From Anaerolineae bacterium (GTDB lineage Bacteria; Chloroflexota; Anaerolineae; Aggregatilineales; UBA2796), in NCBI GenBank assembly GCA_019637555.1, contig JAHBVK010000022.1, positions 1 through 64,000 of the forward strand: 64,000 nt of DNA, in the 5' to 3' direction. The number at the start of each line of letters is the position of its first letter. Position 1 is the first letter of the stretch. This document shows positions 1 to 8,207 of the stretch, piece by piece. Both the position numbers and the translations under genes were made by a program. The notes under the pieces were generated by a model. That model saw nothing but the letters and a program-made list of their open reading frames with translations. It did not search any database and had not been told where the DNA came from.

Positions 1-920
1 AAAGTAGGCAGTGATGTCGCCGTGATCAAGATCACGCGGTGCAGTGTACTAGTGCTAGTAACCGTCAGGGAAGGAGCAACTGTTATCGTTGCACTCGGTG
101 TCATGGTTGATGTTACGGTAGCTGTGGCTGTAAAGGTCGAGGCAGCGCTAGTCGGGCTGCCTGTCGGCGTGACGGACACCTGAACGGCAGTAGAAGTCGC
201 CGTCCCTACGGAAATCAAGGCTGTTGGCTGTGGAACTGGTGTGGAGATTGTGGACGCAACTGCAGTCGCATCGGTGACACCCTCAGAGGCGGCAAAAGCG
301 AACACTTGCTGCGCGCGATCATAAAGTAATCTGTTCTGCGCCGACTCTGGCTGCGCCGCAATTGCTTCATTGACGCTATGTGCAACGTCACGGAGCAGCG
401 CTACATCGACCCGGTGATCGCGCACTATCACCATGTTTAACTCATCGAGGCGCAATTCTGCCATTGATCGCAGCAAATCCGGTTTGGCAGCGGCACTAGC
501 AAACGATAATTCAGTACTTTCCACAAAACGCTTGTAGCCGTAGAGAGTATCCCCCGGTAACGCCGAACGCGACACACGCGCTAACCCGAGCAGCATGGCG
601 CTGATGACGACAATCAACGCCGCAGCGGTGGCTAACGGTCGCAAAACGCGCAGTGCTGTCGTCGCTGTTGATTTCTGTGACCAGCGCTGATCCATGACCT
701 GCAGCAATCGGCGCTCCAATGCCTGTTTACGGACATCCGGGAACGCTACCTGATCGCTTTCCACGTGACGCAGCGACAGTGCTATACGCAGCGACTCCGC
801 TAACCCGCTAACATCGGGATAGTGCGCTGCGCATTGTTCAACTGTCATCTCACCGGACTGGATTGCTTCCAGACACCGGGCGAGAATTTCGGCACGAGCA
901 AACTGATCAGGATGAGACAT
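1..920 (-). CDS. DUF5667 domain protein, 3' end cut by window edge
   Basis: The frame opens with ATG at 920 and runs off the left edge, so at least 306 residues exist and the C-terminus is unseen. Residues 1-80 are soluble and helical, 95-115 form one hydrophobic membrane segment, and 121-131 read LPGDTLYGYKR. That LPGDxLYxxKR block is the hallmark of DUF5667, a domain found beside ECF sigma factors in Chloroflexota and Actinobacteria. After about residue 225 the chain becomes Ser/Thr/Pro-rich, as in an extracytoplasmic linker. The sigma factor gene lies directly upstream on the same strand with a 90-base gap. The topology (cytoplasmic N-terminus, one membrane span, outer stalk) fits an anti-sigma-like partner. 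This role is inferred from layout and is not known for the family. Confidence 0.8.
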   Translation of the reverse strand, partial: MSHPDQFARAEILARCLEAIQSGEMTVEQCAAHYPDVSGLAESLRIALSLRHVESDQVAFPDVRKQALERRLLQVMDQRWSQKSTATTALRVLRPLATAAALIVVISAMLLGLARVSRSALPGDTLYGYKRFVESTELSFASAAAKPDLLRSMAELRLDELNMVIVRDHRVDVALLRDVAHSVNEAIAAQPESAQNRLLYDRAQQVFAFAASEGVTDATAVASTISTPVPQPTALISVGTATSTAVQVSVTPTGSPTSAASTFTATATVTSTMTPSATITVAPSLTVTSTSTLHRVILITATSLPT

Positions 921-1010
921 AAGCAACGTCGTCTAAATCTTCAACACAATTACCGTATCTGGAAAATAAAGGGAACGATCTTTATACGTTGTTCATGCGA
1001 TTGTTATATG

Positions 1011-1571
1011 TCACTCATGCGCACGGAATCCGCTATTCAGCAGCGCTTGGCGCAATGCCTGTAACGCTCGATATTGCAGCGCTTTAATCGAGTCCACATT
1101 TTTGTCCATCGCCCGCGCCGTCTGTTCTAGATTCAATCCATCTATGAAGCGCAGGATCAACACTCGCCGCTGACTCTCGGTCAGTGTTTTCAAGCCCTCC
1201 TTTAAGGCTTCGGCGGTGAATTCCAGTTCTATCGGCTCATCCATATCTTCATCAACGCCGGGATCAGCAGCATCAATGTCCTCGGTGGCATCCGCGTGCT
1301 TACTGCGGCGGTAATGATCGACCAGACGGGCGTGGGCGATGCGATACAACCACGCCAGCAGCGGCACACCTTGATCCTGATAGTTGGGTAAGCCTTCTAA
1401 CATGCGGAGGAACACATCAGCAGTCAGGTCTTCAGCAGTTTCAACAGCGTCCACACGGAAAGACAGATAACGGTACACCGCATCAACATGGGCGCGATAC
1501 AACGCCGCGAACGCTTTTTTGTCGCCGCGCTGCGCTTTTGTGATCAATTGCTGTTCACGCTTGCGATCCAC
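1011..1571 (-). CDS. ECF-type RNA polymerase sigma-70 factor
   Basis: This 186-residue protein has the two-domain ECF layout. Region 2 spans about 20-90: core-binding ALYRAHVDAVYRYL, then EDLTADVFLRML, then the -10 recognition stretch AWLYRIAHARLVDHYRR. An acidic linker covers about 93-118. Region 4 spans about 122-178, with a helix-turn-helix at SQRRVLILRFIDGLNLEQTA. It would direct polymerase to a small regulon. The downstream DUF5667 membrane protein on the same strand suggests an envelope-linked sigma/regulator pair. The MOSC gene upstream is divergent. The family is secure, but the regulon and signal cannot be read from the sequence. Confidence 0.92.
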   Translation of the reverse strand: MDRKREQQLITKAQRGDKKAFAALYRAHVDAVYRYLSFRVDAVETAEDLTADVFLRMLEGLPNYQDQGVPLLAWLYRIAHARLVDHYRRSKHADATEDIDAADPGVDEDMDEPIELEFTAEALKEGLKTLTESQRRVLILRFIDGLNLEQTARAMDKNVDSIKALQYRALQALRQALLNSGFRAHE

Positions 1572-1671
1572 CGCTGCTCCGCTGCTGCAACCGTAGCCTC
1601 AATTTAGCTGATAAACTCTAAGGCTGGCTGCATGAGTGTACAAAGAATTAGCGAAAGGTACAGCAACGTAC

Positions 1672-2508
1672 ATGCATCTTCATCTCTCTGGATTGTACTA
1701 TTACCCCATCAAGTCATGTGCCGGTACGTCGGTTGATCGCGCACAAACCGACGAACGCGGCGTAATCGGGGATCGGGAATATATGGTGGTCGATAGTGAT
1801 GGTCACTTCATCACGCAGCGCGAATATCCGGGCATGGCATTGATCCAACCGCAGCGTGATGATACTGGCATACTACGCATTAGCGCACCAGAGATATCCA
1901 CGCTGACCGTCGATCCGCTGGAGGGTGAGGAACATCGGCAGATCACCGTCTGGCGCTACACAGGTCCAGCTATCGATATGGGTAATCAAGCAGCACAATG
2001 GTTCAGTGATTATCTGGGAACACCCGCGAGGTTGGTGAGGCAAGATCACAGCCACAAACGGGCTGTGAATCCACAGTATGCGCTAAGCGATAGGGATGAA
2101 ACAAGCTTTTCTGACGCCTATCCATTCTTGATCATCTCGCAGGCATCTCTGGACGATCTTAATTCGCGGCTGGACTCAGCGCTTCCGATGAATCGATTCC
2201 GTCCTAATCTGGTGGTCGCAGGTTCCAATCCATTTGCTGAAGATACATGGACGCGGATTCGCATCGGTAGCTTGTCACTGGCGATAGTGAAACCGTGCGC
2301 CCGCTGTGTGACTACGACGGTAGATCAGTCGACAGGCAAAAAGGGAGTCGAGCCATTACGCACGCTGGCGAAGTTCCGGCAGACCACGGCGACGAATGAT
2401 GTAATGTTCGGGCAAAATGTGATCTACGCTGATCCCAGCAGCCAACCGCGCGGCGGGATGCTGTGTATTGGCGATCCTGTGGAAGTGCTGGCAACTAAAA
2501 GTCAGTAA
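1672..2508 (+). CDS. MOSC domain protein (YcbX/MOCS C-terminal type)
   Basis: The 278-residue product begins MHLHLSGLYYYPIKSC, the usual opening of the MOSC N-terminal beta-barrel. The ATG at 1672 was preferred over an in-frame GTG at 1636 because the extra 12 residues match nothing typical and an AAAGG lies about 13 bases upstream of the ATG. The C-terminal MOSC domain carries KPCARCVTTTVDQSTG, with Cys209 and Cys212 in the conserved sulfur-carrier position, followed by a conserved FGQN block. MOSC proteins move sulfur or reduce N-hydroxylated substrates using molybdenum cofactor. The substrate here is unknown. The gene stands alone between a divergent sigma gene and a convergent lipoprotein gene. 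Confidence 0.88.
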   Translation: MHLHLSGLYYYPIKSCAGTSVDRAQTDERGVIGDREYMVVDSDGHFITQREYPGMALIQPQRDDTGILRISAPEISTLTVDPLEGEEHRQITVWRYTGPAIDMGNQAAQWFSDYLGTPARLVRQDHSHKRAVNPQYALSDRDETSFSDAYPFLIISQASLDDLNSRLDSALPMNRFRPNLVVAGSNPFAEDTWTRIRIGSLSLAIVKPCARCVTTTVDQSTGKKGVEPLRTLAKFRQTTATNDVMFGQNVIYADPSSQPRGGMLCIGDPVEVLATKSQ

Positions 2509-2523
2509 GGCGACGCCGCTACC

Positions 2524-3774
2524 TTATCCGGGTACCCCATAAATATATAAGCCGCCTGATCCATCGGCAAGGATGATGCGTTTACCATCCGGCGTCCATA
2601 CGCCTGTGTAAACGCCATTGCCTTGCTTATTGAAGTTCTTGCCCTGCACCGTCGGGTCGGTATCCGTGAATGAGGCAACCGACCACAGAAACGATCCAGC
2701 ATCACCTTTGAGTAGGGTATCGAGCAGGAAAGAACCGTTGGGGGCAAAAGACAGCGATGAGCCGACACCTTGCTGTTCCGCCAATCCGATCACTTCCTTG
2801 CCCGTTTCGGTAGACCATACTACCAAGTTATCGCCGTTGGTTCCAGCAGCTAGCAGCTTACCATCCGGTGAGAGCGCTAACCCGTTATCAGTGGATAGAT
2901 TAGCCGCCACGAATTGAAAGCGACGCGCGTATTCAGTAGTGTTATAGAGATAAATGTTGTCGTTATTCGCTGCGACCACAAAACTACCATCAGATGCATA
3001 GATCAAGCTACGGACTGAGGAGCCATATTCACGGATCGATTTCAGCCGCTCGCCGCTGCTCGCGTTATAAAAATGCAGTGCCAGATCGCTTGTGCCTACG
3101 GCGATCACACTGCCATCAGGCGAAAATGCCAACCCGCTGATGCGAGGAGCAGCGTCGATAGTCAATCGTCGTGCCATACCCCGCGTTTCCAGATTCCAGA
3201 TTTGCACATCACCCTGAGCACCGCCAGTAGCTAGTAACTTGCGATCTGCCGAGATCGCTACTGCTGTGATACCACCGTTGTTCGCCAGTACGCTGGCAAG
3301 GACCTTGCCATCATTTGTAGTAGTGAAATATAGTCGGTTATCGGTGGAAACTGAGAGAATTTGTGAAGCGTCGGCATTGAAATAGGCAAAGAGTGTATCC
3401 TGCACACTGACAGCAAAGCGCGATAGTCCGCTTTCCAAGTCCCACAGTATCGCAGTCCCCACACCGTCAACGGTCAACATTAAGCGACTGTCGGCAGTGA
3501 AATCGAAGCGGTTGACAGTAGCACTGTGTTCAATCAATGTGCCTAGAAGATCAATCGACGCCCCATTGTTATGATCGATTACCGCGCCTGCACTACGCCA
3601 AGTCACGGGAATAATTGTGGGTAATCCGCTGCGTCCGCCGACATCAGCAACCAGTGGGGTGCGCGTTGGCAGCGTGTTGTCGTTCGTGCAACCGCCAATC
3701 AATATCAAAACCGCCAGCAGCGCAAGCAGTGACCATCTACGCAATGTGATCTCCCAAGGTATCCTAGGAACCAA
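2524..3774 (-). CDS. WD40-repeat lipoprotein
   Basis: The protein has 416 residues. The N-terminus is basic, then hydrophobic LLALLAVLILIGGC, a clear lipobox that makes Cys29 the probable lipidated residue on the outer face of the membrane. The rest is repeated WD40-like blades with motifs such as AVAISADRKLLATGG followed by VQIWNLE, then GLAFSPDGSVIAVG and LALSPDGKLLAAG followed by LVVWSTETGKE. About seven blades fit the length, so one complete propeller is likely. WD40 propellers are binding platforms without catalytic activity. The gene runs convergent to the MOSC gene, with a 15-base gap between the two stops. The partner is unknown. Confidence 0.85.
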   Translation of the reverse strand: MVPRIPWEITLRRWSLLALLAVLILIGGCTNDNTLPTRTPLVADVGGRSGLPTIIPVTWRSAGAVIDHNNGASIDLLGTLIEHSATVNRFDFTADSRLMLTVDGVGTAILWDLESGLSRFAVSVQDTLFAYFNADASQILSVSTDNRLYFTTTNDGKVLASVLANNGGITAVAISADRKLLATGGAQGDVQIWNLETRGMARRLTIDAAPRISGLAFSPDGSVIAVGTSDLALHFYNASSGERLKSIREYGSSVRSLIYASDGSFVVAANNDNIYLYNTTEYARRFQFVAANLSTDNGLALSPDGKLLAAGTNGDNLVVWSTETGKEVIGLAEQQGVGSSLSFAPNGSFLLDTLLKGDAGSFLWSVASFTDTDPTVQGKNFNKQGNGVYTGVWTPDGKRIILADGSGGLYIYGVPG

Positions 3775-3839
3775 GCATCAGCATTTCCAGCCCATTCTAT
3801 CACGCCGCGTTCTCTGCCTATCTCACGATCACGATCTGG

Positions 3840-3845
3840 TATAAT
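3840..3845 (+). promoter_or_regulatory. Extended -10 promoter element of the MurA-like operon
   Basis: TATAAT preceded by TGG gives an extended -10 (TGGTATAAT), 26 bases before the ATG at 3872. No convincing -35 is visible, as is common for extended -10 promoters. GAGGAG follows as ribosome-binding site. Confidence 0.6.
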
Positions 3846-3871
3846 CGCGCCGTTTTGTTCGAGGAGCAAGA

Positions 3872-5170
3872 ATGCGGATCAAGATTGAAGGTCGTCAACC
3901 ACTACGAGGTACCTATCGAGTAGCGGGCAGCAGCAATAGTGCTATGTCGCTAATTGCGGCTTCGCTGTTGACGGATGCGCCCGTCACGCTGACCAATGTT
4001 CCTGATACCGTCAGCGTCGGCGTAATGCTGGAAGTGGGTGCGTCGCTCGGCTTGAAGATAGATGAAGGCGCGGACGGACGCGGTGGCGATGTGAAGCTGG
4101 ATGCCTCCAAAGTGTTCGGGCGGGCACTAGAGCGTGAGCATACCGATGCGCTCAGCGGCACCATCTTGTTCCTCGCTCCGATCTTGGCGCGCCGACGCCA
4201 TGCCCGCATGACTATTGACTATGCCATCAGCCGCATTCACCCCCATCTGACGGCGCTTCGCGATCTCGGCGTCAACGTCAAAGTTGATGATGGCGTAATC
4301 GATCTGGATGCTCAGCCTTGGGAAAATGCGGAAATAGTGCTGACACAAACCAGCGTGACGGCGACGGCGCTGGTTTGTATGCTGGCGGCGGCACTGGGCA
4401 AGGAAACCACCATCATCAATGCCGCCTCTGAGCCGCACATTGTCGAGCTTCAGCAGTTTTTAAGCTGGCTTGGTGTCACTGTTCGCGGCATGGGATCAAA
4501 TCTGATCACGGTAGAAGGCATGGGCGGTAGAGAAAATGCGCTCAAACCGCAGTCCAAAACACCGATCCCGATTTCGCCGGATTATGTAGAAGCTGCAAGC
4601 GTAGCGGCGATGGCGGCTTTGACAGGTGGTAGATTAACGATTGAAGGTGTGCGTCGCCGCGACCTCCGTTTGATCGCTAAAGTTTATGAGCGTCTCGGAT
4701 TACACATCAGCCTTGATGACGATGCGTTGGTAGTACCCAAGCATGAACGCTTCGAGATTTCCAGCCGCGAGGAAGATGTCGATGTTTCGATAGAGTCGTC
4801 GCCATGGCCCGGCTTCCCCTCCGATTTGATCCCGCTGACGACGGTGATCGCTACGCAAGCGCGCGGCACGGTGCTGATCCATGAGAAGCTGTACAGCAAT
4901 CGACTGCTGCTGGTAGATCGCCTGAATGCCATGAACGCGCAGATCATCCATTGCGATCCGCACCGCGCAATCGTCATCGGTTCGACGCCGCTTCAAGGCA
5001 TTTACATCGACAATCCCGATGTGCGCACCGGACTGGCGATGCTGACGGCGGCGCTGTGTGCAGAAGGCGAAACCACTATCGACGCAGCAGAGACGTTTGA
5101 TCGCTATTTCGCGCATGTGCCTGATAAGCTGACCGCACTAGGAGCGAAGATCAAACGGAGCGAAGCATGA
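3872..5170 (+). CDS. MurA-family enolpyruvyltransferase paralogue, active site degenerate
   Basis: The 432-residue chain aligns end to end with MurA, which transfers enolpyruvate from PEP to UDP-GlcNAc. Shared features include the two-lobe repeat, EPHIVELQQFL, FPSD with Asp318 at the general-base position (E. coli Asp305), and DVRTG with Arg385. Several key positions differ. GSSN replaces GAKN (Ser21 for Lys22). The segment LSGTILFLAP lacks the arginine equivalent to Arg91. The flexible loop, normally GGCTIGARP with Cys115 and Arg120, reads MTIDYAISRIHPHL and has no cysteine. The fold is secure, but normal MurA catalysis is doubtful. It may be a paralogue with another substrate or a non-catalytic partner. 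It heads a run of four tightly spaced or overlapping genes; the next start overlaps its stop by 4 bases. Confidence 0.85.
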   Translation: MRIKIEGRQPLRGTYRVAGSSNSAMSLIAASLLTDAPVTLTNVPDTVSVGVMLEVGASLGLKIDEGADGRGGDVKLDASKVFGRALEREHTDALSGTILFLAPILARRRHARMTIDYAISRIHPHLTALRDLGVNVKVDDGVIDLDAQPWENAEIVLTQTSVTATALVCMLAAALGKETTIINAASEPHIVELQQFLSWLGVTVRGMGSNLITVEGMGGRENALKPQSKTPIPISPDYVEAASVAAMAALTGGRLTIEGVRRRDLRLIAKVYERLGLHISLDDDALVVPKHERFEISSREEDVDVSIESSPWPGFPSDLIPLTTVIATQARGTVLIHEKLYSNRLLLVDRLNAMNAQIIHCDPHRAIVIGSTPLQGIYIDNPDVRTGLAMLTAALCAEGETTIDAAETFDRYFAHVPDKLTALGAKIKRSEA

Positions 5171-5943
5171 CCACGACGATCAGCGATCTTGGTAAGGTGA
5201 AGATCTGTAGCGAGATTAGCGGCTCCGAAGAAGCGACAACAACCATATTGCTGCTGCACGGCTGGGGCGTCGGACTGAAGGGAATGCAGGGCGTCGCGCA
5301 GGGACTCGTATCGCGCGGCTATCGCGTGCACAACCTCGATCTGCCCGGTTTCGGTGAGAGCGATCCTCCACCGCAAGGAGAGGCATGGAGTGTAGGTGAC
5401 TACGCTGACTGCGTGGCGACCTATTTGCACCAGCAGCGACTCAGCCGCGTCAGCGTGATCGGGCATTCCTTCGGCGGTAGGATCGCCATCGTGTTAGGCG
5501 CGAAGTATGCACATTACATTGAGCGCCTCGTCCTCACCGATAGCGCGGGTGTGCTGCCACCAAAGTCGATGCGTGACCAGTTGGTGGGCATCAGCAAGCA
5601 GTTATTCAAACTGCCGGGGTTGAATGCCCTCGAAAAACAAGCGAAGGAATGGGCAAAGCAGCAGTTGGGTTCTGAAGATTACAAAAATGCTGGCATCTTA
5701 GAGCCAACATTCCGCAAGGTGATTGCAGAAGACTTGCTGCCACTCGCCCCTGCCATCAACGCACCAACACTATTGATCTGGGGCGATGCCGATCAGGATA
5801 CGCCGCTGTGGCAGGCGAAAGAGCTGGAAAAAGCGATCCCCGATGCCGGTTTAGTAGTGTTTAACGGCGCTGGTCATTACGCCTATCTGGAACGGTTGCC
5901 TGATTTTCTAAGAATTGTGGATACCTTCTTCAAGGGGTCATGA
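5167..5943 (+). CDS. Alpha/beta-fold hydrolase
   Basis: This is a 258-residue single-domain alpha/beta hydrolase. The oxyanion strand reads LLLHGWGVG and the nucleophile elbow GHSFGG contains Ser101. WGDADQD supplies the acid (Asp209 most likely) and GAGHYAYLE supplies His237, so the triad is complete. A helical cap covers about 130-195. There is no signal peptide, so it is cytoplasmic. The ATG overlaps the preceding stop (ATGA), and the next gene starts directly after this stop, so translation is probably coupled. Sitting between two Mur-family genes it may act on a cell-wall precursor or ester, but this is only inferred from context. Confidence 0.9.
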   Translation: MTTTISDLGKVKICSEISGSEEATTTILLLHGWGVGLKGMQGVAQGLVSRGYRVHNLDLPGFGESDPPPQGEAWSVGDYADCVATYLHQQRLSRVSVIGHSFGGRIAIVLGAKYAHYIERLVLTDSAGVLPPKSMRDQLVGISKQLFKLPGLNALEKQAKEWAKQQLGSEDYKNAGILEPTFRKVIAEDLLPLAPAINAPTLLIWGDADQDTPLWQAKELEKAIPDAGLVVFNGAGHYAYLERLPDFLRIVDTFFKGS

Positions 5944-7584
5944 ATGTCCGCATCGGATTCTTTGCTGCTGCTCTTAGCAATTGCCAGCGCCCTGATCTGG
6001 CTTATCTGTACTTGTCTACATGTCTATCATTTGATCCGCTTCTTCCAGATCGAGGAATACAAGAGCAACCGCTTTCTGGCGGTATTGTGGCGACTGCATC
6101 CTGAACGACGCTTTATCCTGATCGTTCTTGCCGTTGTCATCCTGCTGCTGTTATTGCTTATTCCACTCTCAACACAAACAAATGAGTCTACCTTTTCGCC
6201 GCTGCCGTTAATTATTAGCGTTATCGCGGCGATCTTGATGCTAACGTTGCGTCCGCGCGACATGGATGTGAAGCGCCCGTTCAATCCTACACATCGCGCC
6301 CGCCGACTGCTAATCGTGGCGCTGGCGCTTCCGGTTCTACTGACCATCATTGCCTTGATCCCGTTTCCGATCATCATCTTCTTTGTGCATTTGGCAGGTG
6401 CATTGATTCTGCTGTTTGCCCCTCTGTATCTACCTCTCGCTAACTTGATCCTCTTTCCTTACGAGGAAGCGGTGCGGCGCTATTACTTGCGCCTAGCACA
6501 GCGGAATTTGGAGCGCAGTGGTGCAACGGTGATCGCGCTGACAGGCAGTTACGGCAAGACTAGTACCAAGCACTACCTGCAACACATCCTCAGTGGCAAA
6601 TTCAACACACTGATGACACCTAAAAGTTACAACACGCTACTCGGTATCTCCCGCGTGATCAATGAGATCATGGCGGGGGACATGCAGTACGACTATTTCC
6701 TCGTCGAAGCTGGTGCTTATATCCCCGGCGAAATCGCCCGTATTTGCAAGCTGGTCAATCCGCAGATCAGCATCGTGGTTGCGGTCGGACCGATGCACCT
6801 TGAACGCTTCGGTAGCCTCGAAAATGTAGTCAAAGCGAAGTACGAGATCATCGAAGCACTGCCACAGGATGGCGTTGGCGTTTTCAACGCGGATGATCCT
6901 AACGTCTTAAGCATGGCGAAACGCGGCTACCCGCAGACTCGTCTGCTGATCACGCAGCAGAATGCTGATGGTGCGCGATTGAGCGCCTCGAACGTGCAGA
7001 TGACCGCCGAAGGCATGAACTTCACCGTCCGCGATAACGCCACCAATGAATCGCGCGATTTCAGTATCCCACTGTACGGAGAACACAATGTCACTAATGT
7101 GCTGCTGGCGATAGCAGTGGCGCGGCAGTTGGGTATGACCTTTAACGAGATCGCGCCGCAGCTTGTCTCCCTGCGTCCAGCAGAACATCGGTTGGTGCGT
7201 ACCATTCTGCCCAATGGCATCATCCTGATCGATGACGCTTATAGCGCTAATCCCGTCGGCACACAGATGGCGTTGCGGGCATTAGCAGCACAGGGCAGCA
7301 CCAATCGCGTTGTCGTATCTTCAGGTATGTTCGAACTGGGCGCACTACATGAGTCGGAAAACCACAAACTCGGAGAACGAATCGCCGCGGTAGCCACTGA
7401 CGTGATCTTGATCGGAAGTGCGCAGACAATACCGGTCAAAGACGGTCTCCTCAGCGCAAGTTTTCCAACGGATCACTTGCACGTAGTTGATAACCTTAAC
7501 GATGCCATTGCGATTTACCAGCAGATACTGCATCCCGGCGATACGCTGCTGCTGCTCACGGATTTACCAGATACCTATGCCTAG
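5944..7584 (+). CDS. Membrane-anchored Mur ligase family protein (MurF-like)
   Basis: The 546-residue protein has an unusual N-terminal membrane domain of about 170 residues, with hydrophobic segments near 3-28, 56-75, 87-103, 121-145 and 146-170. A full Mur ligase follows. The ATP loop is TGSYGKTST (200-208), then a TPKSYNT substrate motif, EAGAYIPGEI, a central domain with VGPMHLERFGS and FNADDP, and the C-terminal domain with LPNGIILIDDAYSANP, as in MurF. Mur ligases join an amino acid or peptide to a carboxylate using ATP. MurF itself is soluble and adds D-Ala-D-Ala, so the membrane domain points to a lipid-linked substrate or envelope site. The start abuts the hydrolase stop, and the last 8 bases overlap the GNAT gene. 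Confidence 0.87.
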   Translation: MSASDSLLLLLAIASALIWLICTCLHVYHLIRFFQIEEYKSNRFLAVLWRLHPERRFILIVLAVVILLLLLLIPLSTQTNESTFSPLPLIISVIAAILMLTLRPRDMDVKRPFNPTHRARRLLIVALALPVLLTIIALIPFPIIIFFVHLAGALILLFAPLYLPLANLILFPYEEAVRRYYLRLAQRNLERSGATVIALTGSYGKTSTKHYLQHILSGKFNTLMTPKSYNTLLGISRVINEIMAGDMQYDYFLVEAGAYIPGEIARICKLVNPQISIVVAVGPMHLERFGSLENVVKAKYEIIEALPQDGVGVFNADDPNVLSMAKRGYPQTRLLITQQNADGARLSASNVQMTAEGMNFTVRDNATNESRDFSIPLYGEHNVTNVLLAIAVARQLGMTFNEIAPQLVSLRPAEHRLVRTILPNGIILIDDAYSANPVGTQMALRALAAQGSTNRVVVSSGMFELGALHESENHKLGERIAAVATDVILIGSAQTIPVKDGLLSASFPTDHLHVVDNLNDAIAIYQQILHPGDTLLLLTDLPDTYA

Positions 7585-8170
7585 TTATTTCTTCCCACCA
7601 CAACGATTGGAAACACCAGAGTTCACCCTGCGGATATTTGAACAGGGCGATGGCAAGCTGCTAGCGGAAGCAGTACGCAGTTCCTATGATCATCTTCACG
7701 AGTTCATTTCGTGGGCGACTCCCGACTACAGCGATGATCGTGGTGAAGCGGATGCTCGCCGTTTTCTGGGGAAGTATCTGCTGAACGAGGATTTCGTGCT
7801 GGCGATCACGCCACCTGATAACAGCCGGATACTGGGCACGACGGGCTATCGACTGTTCGGCTATCCGTGGGACAATCTTGGGGTAGAGATCAGCATGTGG
7901 TTGTGCGGTGATGTCGCGGGTAAAGGGTTGGGCACCCGTGTACTCAGGGAAATGCTGCGTTGGGGCTTCACCGACTGGCCATGGGTACGCATCATGTGGC
8001 TGTGCGAGTCACAAAATCTTGCCAGCGCCAGAGTAGCGGCGAAGGCAGGAATGCATTTGGAGGGTAAATTCCGCAACTACACCTTCACAGCTAGTCATCA
8101 CGCTGATGCACTTCAATTCGCTTTAGTGCGCGACGAATTTGAGCCAGTAAAGCTGGAAGGCAAGCCATAA
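7577..8170 (+). CDS. GNAT acetyltransferase (RimJ/RimL type)
   Basis: This is a 197-residue GNAT protein. It opens with RLETPEFTLRIFEQGDGKLL, has the conserved strand ILGTTGYRLF, and then EISMWLCGDVAGKGLGTRVL, whose GKGLGT is the acetyl-CoA pyrophosphate loop. It ends with the SARVAAKAGMHLEGKFRN block typical of RimJ/RimL-type N-acetyltransferases. The ATG at 7577 was chosen because the family alignment begins there and it overlaps the Mur ligase stop by 8 bases. An upstream in-frame ATG at 7487 would add a Cys-rich, unfamily-like stretch inside the ligase gene. The acceptor is unknown. Position suggests it acts in the same pathway as the Mur ligase. Confidence 0.88.
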   Translation: MPSYFFPPQRLETPEFTLRIFEQGDGKLLAEAVRSSYDHLHEFISWATPDYSDDRGEADARRFLGKYLLNEDFVLAITPPDNSRILGTTGYRLFGYPWDNLGVEISMWLCGDVAGKGLGTRVLREMLRWGFTDWPWVRIMWLCESQNLASARVAAKAGMHLEGKFRNYTFTASHHADALQFALVRDEFEPVKLEGKP

Positions 8171-8207
8171 GGTTTCAGGGTAAAATCGTGCCCAAGAAAG
8201 GCATGAC

